Shown: positions 27,806 to 37,737, counted from the first letter of the stretch. The stretch is 48,400 bases of DNA from Lacrimispora sp. 210928-DFI.3.58 (GCF_020554865.1 NZ_JAJCIC010000034.1:1-48400), one strand, 5' to 3'. Notes: generated from the letters alone by a model not told the origin. A program made the numbers and translations.

Positions 27806-29095
27806 ATGGGAATGAACAATACGCCTGCCTCAGACAGGATACATATTGGCTTCTTTGGAAAGAGAAATGCGGGAAAATCCAGCGTTCTCAATGCAGTGAC
27901 AGGGCAGAACCTGGCAGTGGTCTCTGACGTGAAGGGGACCACTACGGATCCGGTCTATAAAGCGATGGAGCTTCTGCCTCTGGGCCCGGTGATGATGATC
28001 GACACACCAGGCATTGACGATGAGGGAGAGCTGGGAGCCTTAAGGATGAAGAAGAGCTATCAGGTGCTGAACAAGACGGATGTGGCTGTGCTGGTGGTGG
28101 ATGGGACAGCCGGGCTGTCAAGGGAGGATGAGGAGCTTCTTTGCAAGATCCGGGAAAAGAAGATCCCCTGTGCCATTGCCTGGAACAAGGCAGATATGGA
28201 GAAGGCCGGGGAGACGGAAGGAACGGAGAGGACCGGCTTAGAGACCGGAACAGCAGGAGGGGAAGAAAACGCTGCAGGGTGCAGCGCAGAGCCCGGAGTT
28301 CTGGATGGTATCCCGGTCCTGCCGGTCAGCGCTGTCACAAAGGAAGGCATCCGGGAGCTGAAGGAATGTCTTGCCCGTCTGGGACAGACAGAAGAAAATG
28401 ACCTGCGGATCGTAGGGGATCTTTTGTCTCCCATGGATTTCGTGGTGCTGGTCGTTCCCATTGACAAGGCGGCTCCTAAGGGGCGGCTGATCCTTCCGCA
28501 GCAGCAGACTATCCGCGATGTGCTGGAGACAGGCGCTACCGCTGTGGTGGTAAGGGACAGTGAGCTGAAGGAGACGCTGGAAGGCCTGGGAAAAAAGCCG
28601 AAGATGGTGATCACAGACAGCCAGGCCTTTGGAAGAGTCTCCGCCGACACCCCGGAGGACATCCTGCTCACGTCCTTTTCCATCCTGTTTGCGCGGTATA
28701 AGGGGGAACTGGAGCCCATGGTAGAGGGCGTCAGGGCGCTGGATGAGATCCGGGACGGGGACAAGATCCTGGTGTCTGAGGGCTGTACCCACCACAGGCA
28801 GTGTGATGATATCGGAACCGTGAAGCTGCCGCGGTGGATCCGTGAATATACAGGCAAGGAGCCGGAATTTGTCTTTACTTCAGGAACCGAGTTCCCCGAT
28901 GACGTAACAGAATATAAAATGATCGTCCACTGCGGTGCCTGCATGCTTAATGAGAGAGAGGTAAAATACAGGATGAAATGCGCAAAGGACCAGGGCGTTC
29001 CCATGACAAACTATGGGATCACCATTGCTTATATCCATGGGATCTTGAAACGCAGCCTGGAACCCTTCCCGCAGATCGAGGCACTTTTGGAATAA
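27806..29095 (+). CDS. hydF: [FeFe]-hydrogenase maturation GTPase HydF
   Basis: The 429-residue scaffold protein carries the 2Fe precursor of the hydrogenase H-cluster. The N-terminal GTPase domain starts with HIGFFGKRNAGKSSVLNA (G1), KGTTTDP and DTPGIDDEGE, and the C-terminal cluster-binding motif is C327-x-H329 ... H375-C376-x2-C379, the HydF signature. An acidic, Gly/Thr-rich stretch near residues 135-165 looks like an insertion before the G5 region. I start at ATG 27806 after AAGGGAGG; the frame runs back to 27653 only through repeat B2. hydE, hydG and the hydrogenase are not in the window. Confidence 0.94.
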   Translation: MGMNNTPASDRIHIGFFGKRNAGKSSVLNAVTGQNLAVVSDVKGTTTDPVYKAMELLPLGPVMMIDTPGIDDEGELGALRMKKSYQVLNKTDVAVLVVDGTAGLSREDEELLCKIREKKIPCAIAWNKADMEKAGETEGTERTGLETGTAGGEENAAGCSAEPGVLDGIPVLPVSAVTKEGIRELKECLARLGQTEENDLRIVGDLLSPMDFVVLVVPIDKAAPKGRLILPQQQTIRDVLETGATAVVVRDSELKETLEGLGKKPKMVITDSQAFGRVSADTPEDILLTSFSILFARYKGELEPMVEGVRALDEIRDGDKILVSEGCTHHRQCDDIGTVKLPRWIREYTGKEPEFVFTSGTEFPDDVTEYKMIVHCGACMLNEREVKYRMKCAKDQGVPMTNYGITIAYIHGILKRSLEPFPQIEALLE

Positions 29096-29122
29096 AAAAT
29101 AAATTTCAAATATAGTTTTATA

Positions 29123-29150
29123 TTGAAAAATATTTCCTTTATGATATACT
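29123..29150 (+). promoter_or_regulatory. Promoter of nagA
   Basis: TTGAAA (29123-29128), 16 bases, TATACT (29145-29150) with TGA before it. The following leader is filled by repeat A4. Confidence 0.65.
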
Positions 29151-29160
29151 GAAACTAACA

Positions 29161-29317
29161 GAGTAAACCTGCATGCACCCGGCAGCGGCAGGACTTTTAT
29201 AGTAAACCTACATGCGTCCAGCGGGCGGACGCGCCACCGCACCGAGAAAGTCTGGTGGACGCATTTGGCATACCTGAATACATGCCGCCTGTCCGGCGGC
29301 AGGACTTTTATAGTAAA
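29161..29317 (+). repeat. Repeat family A, copies A4a (fragment) and A4b
   Basis: A4a (29161-29206) has the left end TAAACCTGCATGC joined almost directly to GCGGCAGGACTTTTATAGTAAA, an internal deletion. A4b (29200-29317) is complete with stem ATGCGTCCA/TGGACGCAT and hairpin GCCGCC/GGCGGC. The element ends 36 bases before the nagA start. Confidence 0.88.
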
Positions 29318-29353
29318 AATGTGTGTTTCGTTTCAGAAAGGAAGGAAAAGAGC

Positions 29354-30493
29354 ATGAGGATACAGGGAAAGCGCGTATGGATCGCGGGACAGTTTATGGC
29401 AGCCCAGCTGGTGCTGGAGGATGGGATCATCCGCCAGGTTCTGCCCTATGGCAGTGAGCCTGCAGATCAGGATTACGGAGATCACAGGATCGTTCCGGGC
29501 TTTATCGACATCCACACCCACGGAGCTTACGGGTATGATACCAATGACGGCACTCCTGAGGGCCTGCGGGACTGGATGCGGCGGATACCGGAGGAGGGAG
29601 TGACCTCCATTCTTCCCACCACTGTGACCCAGATGCCCGATGTACTCACAAAGGCTGTGGCCAATGTGGCGGCTGTGGCAGAGGAGGGATACGAGGGTGC
29701 CCAGATCCTGGGTATTCATTTTGAGGGCCCATATCTTGATATGGATTATAAGGGAGCCCAGCCGCCTGAGGCTATTGCAAAGCCCTCTGTGGAGCAGTTT
29801 AAGGAGTATCAGAAGGCGGCAAAGGGTATGATAAAGTACATCACCCTTGCACCGGAGCAGGACAGGGACCATGCCCTCACGCGTTACTGCGCCTCCCATG
29901 GCGTGACAGTCAGCATGGGGCACTCCGCCGCTTCCTATGAGGAGGCCCTTATGGGGATCGCAAACGGCGCCACCTCCATGACCCATGTGTATAACGGTAT
30001 GACGCCCTATCACCACAGAAAGCCGGGCCTTGTGGGAACAGCGTTCCGGGTCAGGGATATTTACGGTGAGGTGATCTGCGACGGCTGCCATTCCCATCTG
30101 GCAGCGCTGAACAATTTCTTCACAGCCAAGGGACGGGATTTTGGCATCATGATCAGTGACTCCCTGCGAGCAAAGCACTGTCCTCCGGGAGGAAACTATC
30201 AGCTGGGCGGCCATGATATCGAGATCGGGGAGGACGGCCTGGCAAGGCTTAAGGGAACCACCACCATTGCCGGAAGCACCCTGGCTATGAACAGGGGATT
30301 AAAGATCCTTGTGGAGGAGGCTATGGTTCCCTTTGATACGGCTTTAAACTCCTGCACCATCAATCCGGCCCGCTGTCTGGGGGTGGATAACAGAAAGGGA
30401 AGGATCGCTGCAGGCTGTGATGCGGATCTTGCTGTTCTGGACCGCGATTACCAGATCATTCAGACCTGGTGCAGGGGAAAGGCCATGCTGTAG
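29354..30493 (+). CDS. nagA: N-acetylglucosamine-6-phosphate deacetylase
   Basis: A 379-residue amidohydrolase that removes acetate from GlcNAc-6-phosphate. Metal and catalytic motifs include FIDIHTHGAYGYD, HFEGPYLD with the metal-binding Glu, MGHSAASYEEA, MTHVYNGM and VICDGCHSHLA. ATG 29354 follows AAAGGAAGG; the frame open from 29255 lies inside repeat A4. It stands alone here: no nagB or PTS gene is adjacent. A family C palindrome follows 23 bases after the stop. Confidence 0.95.
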   Translation: MRIQGKRVWIAGQFMAAQLVLEDGIIRQVLPYGSEPADQDYGDHRIVPGFIDIHTHGAYGYDTNDGTPEGLRDWMRRIPEEGVTSILPTTVTQMPDVLTKAVANVAAVAEEGYEGAQILGIHFEGPYLDMDYKGAQPPEAIAKPSVEQFKEYQKAAKGMIKYITLAPEQDRDHALTRYCASHGVTVSMGHSAASYEEALMGIANGATSMTHVYNGMTPYHHRKPGLVGTAFRVRDIYGEVICDGCHSHLAALNNFFTAKGRDFGIMISDSLRAKHCPPGGNYQLGGHDIEIGEDGLARLKGTTTIAGSTLAMNRGLKILVEEAMVPFDTALNSCTINPARCLGVDNRKGRIAAGCDADLAVLDRDYQIIQTWCRGKAML

Positions 30494-30516
30494 TAGCTGC
30501 TTTCATTCATAAAAAC

Positions 30517-30590
30517 GTAACCGTTCAGACGGCTGCCGGGAGGGCGTCTGGCGCTCCGGCCGCCTTTTCGGCAGCTGTCTGAACTGTTAC
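30517..30590. repeat. Repeat family C, copy at nagA 3' end (74-bp palindrome)
   Basis: GTAACcGTTCAGACgGCTGCC at the left is mirrored by GGCAGCtGTCTGAACtGTTAC at the right, with isolated mismatches. A-runs on both outer sides mean it lacks a downstream T-run on the plus strand, so it is not a simple terminator of nagA. Confidence 0.75.
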
Positions 30591-30619
30591 AAAAAAATCA
30601 AGAAAATCCTTGAAAATGC

Positions 30620-30648
30620 TTGCATTTCCAGCCATAAAGTGCTATAGT
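30620..30648 (+). promoter_or_regulatory. Promoter of the rimP-nusA-infB operon
   Basis: TTGCAT (30620-30625), 17 bases, TATAGT (30643-30648) with TGC before it. Confidence 0.75.
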
Positions 30649-30676
30649 ACCAATGATAACTAATGTAGACGATGAT

Positions 30677-30702
30677 AAAGAGTGGACAGCAGTCCACTCT
30701 TT
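30677..30702 (+). other. Perfect hairpin in the rimP leader
   Basis: AAAGAGTGGAC and GTCCACTCTTT form an 11-bp stem with a 4-base loop in the first 50 transcribed bases. The tail is TTTCGC, so termination would be weak. It could be a site for attenuation or processing of the nusA operon. Confidence 0.55.
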
Positions 30703-30752
30703 CGCATTGTAAAGGGGCATTTGTCCCAAAGGAGAAGAAAGGTGGTGGAAAA

Positions 30753-31220
30753 ATGGCAAAAAAAGAAAACTATGAAAGCCGTGTGGAAGCATACCTCCTG
30801 CCTCTTATGGAAGAACATCATTTTGAACTGGTGGATGTGGAATATGTAAAGGAAGCCGGAACCTGGTATCTGAGAGCTTACATTGACAAGGAAGGCGGCA
30901 TTGCCGTGGATGACTGTGAGGTCATAAGCCGAAAGCTGGGAGATTGGCTGGATAAAGAGGACTTCATCGATGAAAGCTATATCCTGGAGGTCAGCTCTCC
31001 GGGGCTGGGCCGTCCTTTGAAGAAGGAAAAGGACTACATCCGCAGCATGGGAAAGGATGTGGAGATCAGGCTTTACCGCCAGATCGATAAGCAGAAGGAA
31101 TTTACCGGGGCCTTAAGTGCATACGATGACAAGACGGTAACGATCACCGTGGATGATGGAAGCCAGATGGTGTTTGAGAAGGCGAATATCGCACTCATAC
31201 GTCTGGCACTGGATTTTTAA
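30753..31220 (+). CDS. rimP: Ribosome maturation factor RimP
   Basis: A 155-residue protein needed for 30S subunit assembly. It shows the two-domain RimP pattern with ELVDVEYVKEAG near the N-terminus, DDCEVISRKLGDWLD, and YILEVSSPGLGRPLKKEKDY. ATG 30753 gives the usual length; the frame is open from 30672 through the leader hairpin and is not used. It is the first gene of the classical nusA operon. Confidence 0.95.
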   Translation: MAKKENYESRVEAYLLPLMEEHHFELVDVEYVKEAGTWYLRAYIDKEGGIAVDDCEVISRKLGDWLDKEDFIDESYILEVSSPGLGRPLKKEKDYIRSMGKDVEIRLYRQIDKQKEFTGALSAYDDKTVTITVDDGSQMVFEKANIALIRLALDF

Positions 31221-31265
31221 AAGTTTGAAACCATTTAGCCTTGGGGCAATGATAGGAGGATAAAC

Positions 31266-32426
31266 ATGAACAAGGAACTGTTAGAGGCAATGGAAATATT
31301 GGAGAAGGAAAAAAATATCTCCAAGGATACCATGATCGAGGCGATAGAAAATTCCCTCATCACTGCCTGTAAGAACCATTTTGGGAAGGCCGACAACGTG
31401 AGAGTTTCCATGAACAGGGACACAGGTGATTTTGCAGTTTATGCAGAGAAGACCGTTGTGGAGCAGGTAGAGGACGACGTGATGGAGATCAGCCTGGCAG
31501 ATGCGAAGATGCTGAATCCCAGGAATGAATGCGGCGATGTTGTGCAGATCCCGCTGGACTCCAAAAAGTTCGGACGTATTGCAACACAGAACGCAAAGAA
31601 CGTGATCCTGCAGAAGATCCGTGAGGAGGAGCGCAAGGCCCTCTACAACGATTACTATACCATGGAGAAGGACGTTACCACCGGTATTGTGCAGCGCTAC
31701 CTGGGCAGAAATGTGAGCATCAACCTGGGCAAGGTAGACGCCATCCTAAATGAGAGCGAGCAGGTAAAGGGAGAGACCTTCCGTCCAACGGAGCGCATTA
31801 AGGTGTATATCCTGGAGGTAAAGGATACGCCGAAGGGCCCAAGAGTATCCGTATCCAGAACTCATCCGGACCTTGTAAAGCGCCTGTTTGAGTCAGAGGT
31901 GGCTGAGGTGCGCGACGGCACAGTGGAGATCAAGGCCATTGCCAGAGAAGCAGGCTCCAGAACAAAGATCGCAGTAAAATCCAACGACTCCAATGTGGAT
32001 CCCGTAGGCGCATGCGTAGGCCTTAACGGAGCCAGGGTGAATTCCATTGTAAACGAACTTAAGGGTGAGAAGATCGACATCATCAACTGGGATGACAACC
32101 CGGCCTACCTGATCGAGAATGCCTTAAGCCCGGCCAAGGTCATCTGCGTTGTAGCCGATGAGGAGGAGAGGGAGGCACAGGTGATCGTGCCTGACTACCA
32201 GCTGTCCTTAGCAATCGGCAAGGAAGGACAGAACGCAAGGCTGGCAGCAAGGCTTACCGGCTTTAAGATCGATATCAAGAGCGAGACTCAGGCAAAGGAG
32301 ATGGGCCTCTTTGAACAGATGGGCCTCCAGTACGGAGATGCTCCTGCTCCTGAATATGAGGAGAGCTATGAGGAGCCGGAGGACTACCAGGATTATCAGG
32401 AAGACTACCAGGAAGACGAACAGTAG
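31266..32426 (+). CDS. nusA: Transcription termination/antitermination protein NusA
   Basis: A 386-residue NusA with an N-terminal RNA-polymerase-binding domain (1-130), an S1 domain (about 135-200), and two KH domains (about 200-345, with [19 protein letters not shown] and [18 protein letters not shown]). The C-terminal tail of about 35 residues is acidic and tyrosine-rich. It lacks the extra acidic repeats of the E. coli protein, as is normal in Firmicutes. AGGAGG precedes ATG 31266. Confidence 0.97.
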   Translation: MNKELLEAMEILEKEKNISKDTMIEAIENSLITACKNHFGKADNVRVSMNRDTGDFAVYAEKTVVEQVEDDVMEISLADAKMLNPRNECGDVVQIPLDSKKFGRIATQNAKNVILQKIREEERKALYNDYYTMEKDVTTGIVQRYLGRNVSINLGKVDAILNESEQVKGETFRPTERIKVYILEVKDTPKGPRVSVSRTHPDLVKRLFESEVAEVRDGTVEIKAIAREAGSRTKIAVKSNDSNVDPVGACVGLNGARVNSIVNELKGEKIDIINWDDNPAYLIENALSPAKVICVVADEEEREAQVIVPDYQLSLAIGKEGQNARLAARLTGFKIDIKSETQAKEMGLFEQMGLQYGDAPAPEYEESYEEPEDYQDYQEDYQEDEQ

Positions 32427-32462
32427 GGGAAAAGGGACTCCCAAAGGTTAGGAGTGATATCA

Positions 32463-32735
32463 GTGAGCATGAAGAAGATTCCGCTCAGGCAGTGCATTGG
32501 CTGCGGTGAGATGAAGAGTAAAAAGGAAATGATAAGAGTGATAAAGACCGCCGAGGATGAAATTCTGTTGGATGCCACAGGCCGGAAAAACGGCAGAGGC
32601 GCTTACCTGTGTCCATCGATGGAATGCTTTCGCAAGGCCGTAAAGGGCAAGGGCCTGGAACGCTCCTTCAAGATGGCAATTCCCAAAGAGGTATATGAGA
32701 CTCTGGAAAAGGAGATGGAAGAATTTGGAAAATAA
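32463..32735 (+). CDS. ylxR: YlxR family RNA-binding protein
   Basis: A 90-residue DUF448 protein with the signature PLRQCIGCGEMKSKKEMIRV and GRGAYLCPSMECF. YlxR proteins bind RNA or nucleoid and occur almost always between nusA and infB. Starts are ambiguous: GTG 32463 lies 8 bases after TTAGGAG, while ATG 32469 is a little far. I prefer GTG. It overlaps ylxQ by 11 bases. Confidence 0.9.
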   Translation: MSMKKIPLRQCIGCGEMKSKKEMIRVIKTAEDEILLDATGRKNGRGAYLCPSMECFRKAVKGKGLERSFKMAIPKEVYETLEKEMEEFGK

Positions 32736-33060
32736 AAAGAAGCTGTTAAGCCTGATCGGACTTGCCACAAGGGCCAGGAAGGTGGTCAGCGGAGAATTTT
32801 CAACAGAACGATCGGTCAAGAGCGGAAGATCCCATATAGTGATCGTATCAGAAGAAGCATCCGATAATACGAAGAAGATGTTTACCAATATGTGTACTCA
32901 CTACAGAGTCCCAATCTATATGTTTGGCACGAAGGATGAACTTGGGCACGCCATGGGACAGGAATTTCGGGCATCCCTGTCTGTGGAAGATGCAGGGTTC
33001 GCAAAGTCAATGGCAGGACTAATGAATAGTAATGGAGGTAGTTTGAATGAGAGTAAGTGA
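32725..33060 (+). CDS. ylxQ: L7Ae-family ribosomal-like protein YlxQ
   Basis: A 111-residue L7Ae/L30e-fold protein with [18 protein letters not shown] and [16 protein letters not shown], binding kink-turn RNA in this family. No ATG fits: TTG 32725, with GGAG 10 bases upstream and inside ylxR, gives the usual beginning ENKKKLL. The longer frame from 32695 would overlap ylxR more. Its end overlaps infB by 14 bases, so ylxR, ylxQ and infB are translationally coupled. Confidence 0.88.
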   Translation: MENKKKLLSLIGLATRARKVVSGEFSTERSVKSGRSHIVIVSEEASDNTKKMFTNMCTHYRVPIYMFGTKDELGHAMGQEFRASLSVEDAGFAKSMAGLMNSNGGSLNESK

Positions 33061-36000
33061 ACTGGCAAATGAACTGGGAAAGACCAGTAAGGAAATCATA
33101 GAGATCATTAAGCAAAAGGACAATTCTGCTGCTTTGTACGCTGCATCCAATGTGACAAGGGAGCAGGAGAATATTGTAAGGTCCTCCGCGGCTCAAAAAA
33201 AGGAGGCACCAAAGGCAGCAGCTCCAAGGGCAGAGCAGCCAAAGAGCGAGGGCATGAGAACGGAGGCAGCCAGAGCAGAGGCACCAAAAGCGGCAGAGGG
33301 AGCACCAAAGACAGAGCCGGCAAAGAAGAAGCTGACAGCTGTCTTCCGTCCTCAGAATGCACAGCAGCAGATCAAGCGTCCGGTGCCGCCAAAGCCACAG
33401 CCATCCCAGGCAGCGCGCCCTGGACAGCAGGCAGCAGCAAGACAGCAGCAGGCAGCGGGGGCCGCAGGTACGGTGCGCCCGCAGGTTCAGGCACAGGAGG
33501 CGCGTCCGGTCAAAGAGGAGGCGGCTGCTCCGGCAGCTGTCCAGGCAAATGTGCCTGAGACACGCGAGGCTGTAAAGCCGCAGCCAGCTCCCCAGAGCGC
33601 TCCGGAGGCAAAGAGCCAGGAGGGCTACCAGGTAGCCCAGGCCAGCCGTGAGACCGGCCGCAGCCAGGGAGATTATCAGGGAAACCGTGACGGGAGAAGC
33701 CAGGGAGGCTACCAGGGGAACCGCGATGGCGGAAGAAGCCAGGGAGAGTACCAGGGCAGACGTGATGGCGGAAGGCCACAGGGAGACTACCAGGGAAGCC
33801 GCGATGGCGGAAGAAGCCAGGGAGGCTACCAGGGGAACCGTGACGGAAGAAGCCAGGGAGAGTACCAGTGCAGACGTGATGGCGGAAGGCCCCAGGGAGA
33901 CTATCAGGGAAGCCGTGACGGAAGAAGCCAGGGAGGCTATCAGGGAAGCCGCGACGGCGGAAGGTCCCAGGGAGGCTACCAGGGAAGCCGTGACGGCGGA
34001 AGAAGCCAGGGAGGCTATCAGGGAAGCCGCGACGGAAGAAGCCAGGGAGGCTACCAGGGAAGCCGCGACGGCGGAAGAAGCCAGGGAGGCTACCAGGGAA
34101 GCCGTGATGGCGGAAGGCCTCAGGGAGGCTTTGGAGGAAGGCCCCAGGGCGGCTATCAGGGCCGTGGAGGCGAGGATAAGGACAGAGATACAAGAGACAG
34201 CAGGAACAGCCAGGGCAGCCGCCGCACAGGAGGCCGCGACAGCGGAAAGATGTCCTTTGATACCCCGATCCAGGCAAAGCCTACCAGCAACCGCCAGAAT
34301 AAGACTGCGCATAAGAATGACCGCTTTGACAAGCGCGACAGAGAAGAGGACGGCAAGAAGAAAGCACCAAAGACAGGAAAGGGCGCATTTATCATGCCTC
34401 AGCCTAAGAAGGAGGAGGCAAAGGTAGAGGATATCAAGACCATCACCCTGCCGGAGAGCCTTACCATCAAGGAGCTGGCTGATAAGATGAAGCTGCAGCC
34501 TTCCGTTATTGTAAAGAAGCTGTTCTTAAAGGGACAGATGGTAACCTTAAACCAGGAGATCGATTACGACCAGGCAGAAGAGATCGCCATGGAGTTTGAT
34601 GTCCTCTGCGAGAAGGAAGAGAAGGTCGATGTGATCGCAGAGCTCTTAAAGGAGGAGGAAGAGAGCGAGGAGAATATGGTTCCCAGATCACCGGTAGTCT
34701 GTGTAATGGGCCATGTTGACCACGGCAAAACCTCCCTGCTGGATGCGATCCGCCAGACAAATGTGACAGCACGTGAGGCAGGCGGCATTACCCAGCATAT
34801 CGGTGCTTCCGTTATTGAGATCAATGACAGAAAGATCACATTCTTAGATACACCTGGACATGAGGCCTTTACCGCTATGCGTATGAGAGGCGCACAGTCC
34901 ACCGATATCGCCATTCTGGTGGTGGCAGCAGACGACGGCGTAATGCCCCAGACGGTAGAGGCGATCAACCATGCAAAGGCAGCTGGAGTAGAGATCATTG
35001 TTGCCATCAACAAGATCGATAAGCCCAGTGCAAATGTAGAAAAAGTAAAGCAGGAGCTGACAGAATATCAGCTGATTCCTGAGGATTGGGGCGGAAGCAC
35101 GATCTTCGTGCCTGTTTCCGCGCATACAAAGGAGGGTATTACGGACCTTCTGGAAATGGTCCTGCTCACAGCTGATGTGCTGGAGTTAAAGGCCAACCCC
35201 AACCGCAAGGGCAGAGGCCTTGTGATCGAGGCAGAGCTTGACAAGGGCAAGGGACCTGTTGCCACCGTTCTGGTGCAGAAGGGTACCTTAAAGGTGGGCG
35301 AGACTATTGCAGCCGGAGCCTGCTACGGCAAGATCCGCGCTATGATGGATGATAAGGGACGCCGCGTAAAGGAGGCAGGTCCATCTACACCTGTTGAGAT
35401 CCTTGGCTTAAACGATGTTCCGAATGCAGGCGAGGTATTTGTCGCTACAGAAAACGAGAAGGAGGCAAGAAGCTTTGCCGAGACCTTCATTTCCGAAGGC
35501 AAGAACAAGCTGATCGAGGATACAAAGCAGAAGCTGTCCTTAGACGATCTGTTCAGCCAGATCAAGGCTGGCAATGTGAAGGAGCTTCCGATCATTGTAA
35601 AGGCAGACGTACAGGGCTCCGTGGAGGCAGTGAAGCAGAGCCTCATGAAGCTGTCCAACGAGGAAGTGGTTGTAAAGGTGATCCACGGCGGCGTAGGCGC
35701 GATCAACGAGTCAGACGTTTCCCTGGCATCTGCATCCAACGCGATCATCATCGGCTTTAATATCCGTCCTGATGCGACTGCCAAGTCCATTGCAGAGCGC
35801 GAGAAGGTAGATATCCGCCTGTACAAGGTCATCTACCAGGCAATCGAGGATGTGGAGGCAGCCATGAAGGGCATGCTGGATCCGATCTTCGAGGAGAAGG
35901 TCATCGGACACGGCGTGATCCGCCAGCTGTTCAAGGCCTCCGGTGTTGGTACCATTGCAGGCTCCTACGTACTGGACGGAAAGTTCCAGAGAGGCTGCAG

Positions 36001-36184
36001 CTGCCGTATCAAGAGAGCGGGAGATCAGATCTTTGAAGGACCTCTGGCCTCCTTAAAGAGATTTAAAGACGATGTAAAAGAAGTGGCTGCAGGCTACGAG
36101 TGCGGCCTTGTATTTGAAAAATTCAACGACCTTCAGGAGGACGATGAGATCGAGGCTTATATCATGGTAGAGGTGCCGAGATAG
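33047..36184 (+). CDS. infB: Translation initiation factor IF-2 with repetitive Gly-Arg-Gln-Tyr N-domain
   Basis: A 1045-residue IF2 that brings initiator tRNA to the ribosome. It has an N-terminal IF2N domain ([20 protein letters not shown]), an Ala/Pro/Gln-rich linker (about 50-200), a repeat region (204-375), a second IF2N-like segment ([20 protein letters not shown]), the G domain (P-loop GHVDHGKT at 555-562, [21 protein letters not shown]) and C-terminal domains II to IV. The repeat region has 12 units of 12-13 residues such as [13 protein letters not shown], making the protein longer than usual. The start ATG 33047 follows TGGAGG inside ylxQ. Confidence 0.97.
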   Translation: MRVSELANELGKTSKEIIEIIKQKDNSAALYAASNVTREQENIVRSSAAQKKEAPKAAAPRAEQPKSEGMRTEAARAEAPKAAEGAPKTEPAKKKLTAVFRPQNAQQQIKRPVPPKPQPSQAARPGQQAAARQQQAAGAAGTVRPQVQAQEARPVKEEAAAPAAVQANVPETREAVKPQPAPQSAPEAKSQEGYQVAQASRETGRSQGDYQGNRDGRSQGGYQGNRDGGRSQGEYQGRRDGGRPQGDYQGSRDGGRSQGGYQGNRDGRSQGEYQCRRDGGRPQGDYQGSRDGRSQGGYQGSRDGGRSQGGYQGSRDGGRSQGGYQGSRDGRSQGGYQGSRDGGRSQGGYQGSRDGGRPQGGFGGRPQGGYQGRGGEDKDRDTRDSRNSQGSRRTGGRDSGKMSFDTPIQAKPTSNRQNKTAHKNDRFDKRDREEDGKKKAPKTGKGAFIMPQPKKEEAKVEDIKTITLPESLTIKELADKMKLQPSVIVKKLFLKGQMVTLNQEIDYDQAEEIAMEFDVLCEKEEKVDVIAELLKEEEESEENMVPRSPVVCVMGHVDHGKTSLLDAIRQTNVTAREAGGITQHIGASVIEINDRKITFLDTPGHEAFTAMRMRGAQSTDIAILVVAADDGVMPQTVEAINHAKAAGVEIIVAINKIDKPSANVEKVKQELTEYQLIPEDWGGSTIFVPVSAHTKEGITDLLEMVLLTADVLELKANPNRKGRGLVIEAELDKGKGPVATVLVQKGTLKVGETIAAGACYGKIRAMMDDKGRRVKEAGPSTPVEILGLNDVPNAGEVFVATENEKEARSFAETFISEGKNKLIEDTKQKLSLDDLFSQIKAGNVKELPIIVKADVQGSVEAVKQSLMKLSNEEVVVKVIHGGVGAINESDVSLASASNAIIIGFNIRPDATAKSIAEREKVDIRLYKVIYQAIEDVEAAMKGMLDPIFEEKVIGHGVIRQLFKASGVGTIAGSYVLDGKFQRGCSCRIKRAGDQIFEGPLASLKRFKDDVKEVAAGYECGLVFEKFNDLQEDDEIEAYIMVEVPR
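33656..34174 (+). repeat. Tandem 36/39-bp repeats inside infB
   Basis: Twelve consecutive units encode G-R-[SP]-Q-G-[GDE]-Y-Q-[GC]-[SNR]-R-D with an optional extra G, then two shortened units. DNA identity between units is high, so the array can expand or contract in frame. Its GC-rich regularity creates long spurious open frames on the opposite strand. Confidence 0.9.
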
Positions 36185-36239
36185 TACGCCCTGCCATCAA
36201 AGCCGCCTTTATCCTGAAGGAATGATAGAAAGGAATACC

Positions 36240-36623
36240 ATGCGTAAAAACAGCATTAAAAACACAAGAATCAATATGGAGGTCCAGAGGGAGTTAAGCG
36301 AGATCATCCGGGCAGGCATCAAAGACCCCAGGATCCATCCTATGACCAGTGTGGTTGCAGTAGAGGTGACACCGGATCTGAAATACTGCAAGGCTTATAT
36401 CAGCGTCCTGGGAAATGAAGATGCGGCAAAATCCACCATCGAAGGCCTTAAGAGTGCAGAAGGCTATGTACGCCGGGAGCTTGCCAGGCGGATCAACCTG
36501 CGCAATACCCCGGAGCTGCGCTTCATACTGGACCAGTCCATTGAATACGGTGTAACCATGTCAAAGCTCATAGATGAGGTGACAAAAGATCTTCATGAAA
36601 CCGACGAGGAGGAGATTGAATGA
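36240..36623 (+). CDS. rbfA: Ribosome-binding factor A
   Basis: A 127-residue KH-like factor for 30S maturation. Family motifs are RINMEVQRELSEIIRAGIKD, the core TSVVAVEVTPDLKYCKAYIS and a C-terminal LRFILDQSIEYGV. ATG 36240 lies after GAAAGGA; an in-frame ATG at 36222 has poor spacing. It overlaps nrnA by 4 bases. Confidence 0.95.
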   Translation: MRKNSIKNTRINMEVQRELSEIIRAGIKDPRIHPMTSVVAVEVTPDLKYCKAYISVLGNEDAAKSTIEGLKSAEGYVRRELARRINLRNTPELRFILDQSIEYGVTMSKLIDEVTKDLHETDEEEIE

Positions 36624-37585
36624 CGGTTCTGGAACAAACGCTGCAGACAGCAGCTTCCGTCGCTATTCTGGGCCATGTGCGCCCGGACGGCGACTGCCTG
36701 GGGTCCACCCTGGGACTGTACCATTACATCAAGACCAATTATCCCGATATCCCTGCTGCCGTATATCTGGAGCAGGCTTCTCTCAAATTCAGCTATTTAG
36801 AGGGATTTGAGGAGATACGCCACGAGACGGATGGGGAGGTCTATGACCTCTGCATCTGCCTTGACAGCAGCGACACGGAGAGGCTGGGGCAGTTCTCCTG
36901 CTATCTGGAGCGCGCAGCAAAAAGTCTGTGCCTGGACCACCACGTAACCAATCTTGGCTATGCACAGACCAATGTGGTGGTGGCAGATGCCAGCTCTACC
37001 TGCGAGGTGCTCTATGACCAGCTGGATGATGGAAAGATCGACAAGGCGATCGCAGAGTGTCTCTACACAGGGATCATCCATGATACAGGCGTATTCAAAT
37101 ACTCCTGTACCTCTGCCCATACCATGGAGATCGCAGGAAAGCTGATGGCAAAGGGAATTGATTTTGGCGCCATTATCGATAACAGCTTCTACAAAAAGAC
37201 CTATATCCAGAATCAGATACTGGGCCGGGCCTTATTGGAGAGCATCACCTTTTTCGATGGAAAATGTATTTTCAGTGCCATCCGTGAAAATGAAATGAAG
37301 TTCTACGGCGTAGACGGAAAGGACATGGACGGCATTATCGACCAGCTCAGGCTCACAGAAGGGGTGGAGGTGGCAATCTTCCTCTACCAGACAGGAGCCC
37401 AGGAGTTCAAGGTCAGCCTTCGTTCCCAGTACATTGTGGACGTGAGCAAGATCGCGGCCTTTTTCGGCGGCGGCGGTCATGTGAGGGCAGCAGGCTGCAC
37501 CATGTCAGGCAGTATCCATGACGTGATCAACAACCTGTCCTTACATATTGAGAAGCAGCTTGCGCCGGAGAGTACGGAAGAATAG
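36620..37585 (+). CDS. nrnA: Bifunctional oligoribonuclease / pAp phosphatase NrnA (DHH family)
   Basis: A 321-residue DHH-DHHA1 phosphoesterase that degrades nanoRNA and may dephosphorylate pAp. Metal-binding motifs are GHVRPDGDCLGS, the central CLDSSD, and CLDHHVTN; the C-terminal DHHA1 domain ends with FFGGGGHVRAAG. It starts within rbfA (ATGA overlap). Its TAG stop abuts a family C palindrome that fills the gap to truB. Confidence 0.95.
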   Translation: MTVLEQTLQTAASVAILGHVRPDGDCLGSTLGLYHYIKTNYPDIPAAVYLEQASLKFSYLEGFEEIRHETDGEVYDLCICLDSSDTERLGQFSCYLERAAKSLCLDHHVTNLGYAQTNVVVADASSTCEVLYDQLDDGKIDKAIAECLYTGIIHDTGVFKYSCTSAHTMEIAGKLMAKGIDFGAIIDNSFYKKTYIQNQILGRALLESITFFDGKCIFSAIRENEMKFYGVDGKDMDGIIDQLRLTEGVEVAIFLYQTGAQEFKVSLRSQYIVDVSKIAAFFGGGGHVRAAGCTMSGSIHDVINNLSLHIEKQLAPESTEE

Positions 37586-37717
37586 TAACTGTTCAGTAGG
37601 TCTGCGCACTTGCTGCGCTGACCATAAGATAACCTGGGCCAGAAGGCAAAAATCCCATCGGCAAAGCCGATTTTAAATGGATTTTTGCTCGTAACTGTGA
37701 GGGTACTGAACAGTTAC
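37585..37717. repeat. Repeat family C, copy between nrnA and truB (133 bp)
   Basis: The ends are GTAACTGTTCAGTA and TACTGAACAGTTAC, a perfect 14-bp inverted repeat. Inside is a second long stem, GCAAAAATCC/GGATTTTTGC, enclosing ATCGGC/GCCGAT. The first base is the last base of the nrnA stop codon. The same ends recur at 30517-30590. Confidence 0.85.
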
Positions 37718-37737
37718 GAGAATAAGGAATAGAAGTA

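Noticed and set aside
28060..30214. Minus-strand open frames of about 314 and 293 residues opposite hydF and nagA.
   Set aside because: Both lie wholly inside well-supported genes and show no motif or RBS; third-position GC bias explains them.
30517..30590. Simple terminator of nagA.
   Set aside because: The palindrome is followed by A rather than T on the plus strand, and its ends recur at 37585-37717, so I class it as a repeat.
33656..34174. Regular repeats resembling a CRISPR array.
   Set aside because: Units are contiguous without unique spacers, keep the reading frame of infB and have periods of 36 and 39 bases. They are coding repeats.
32882..34312. Long minus-strand open frames across infB (476 and 255 residues).
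   Set aside because: They are mirror images of the GC-rich infB repeats and Ala/Pro-rich linker, have low-complexity Leu/Ser/Ala or Gly/Phe/Pro translations and no RBS or family features.
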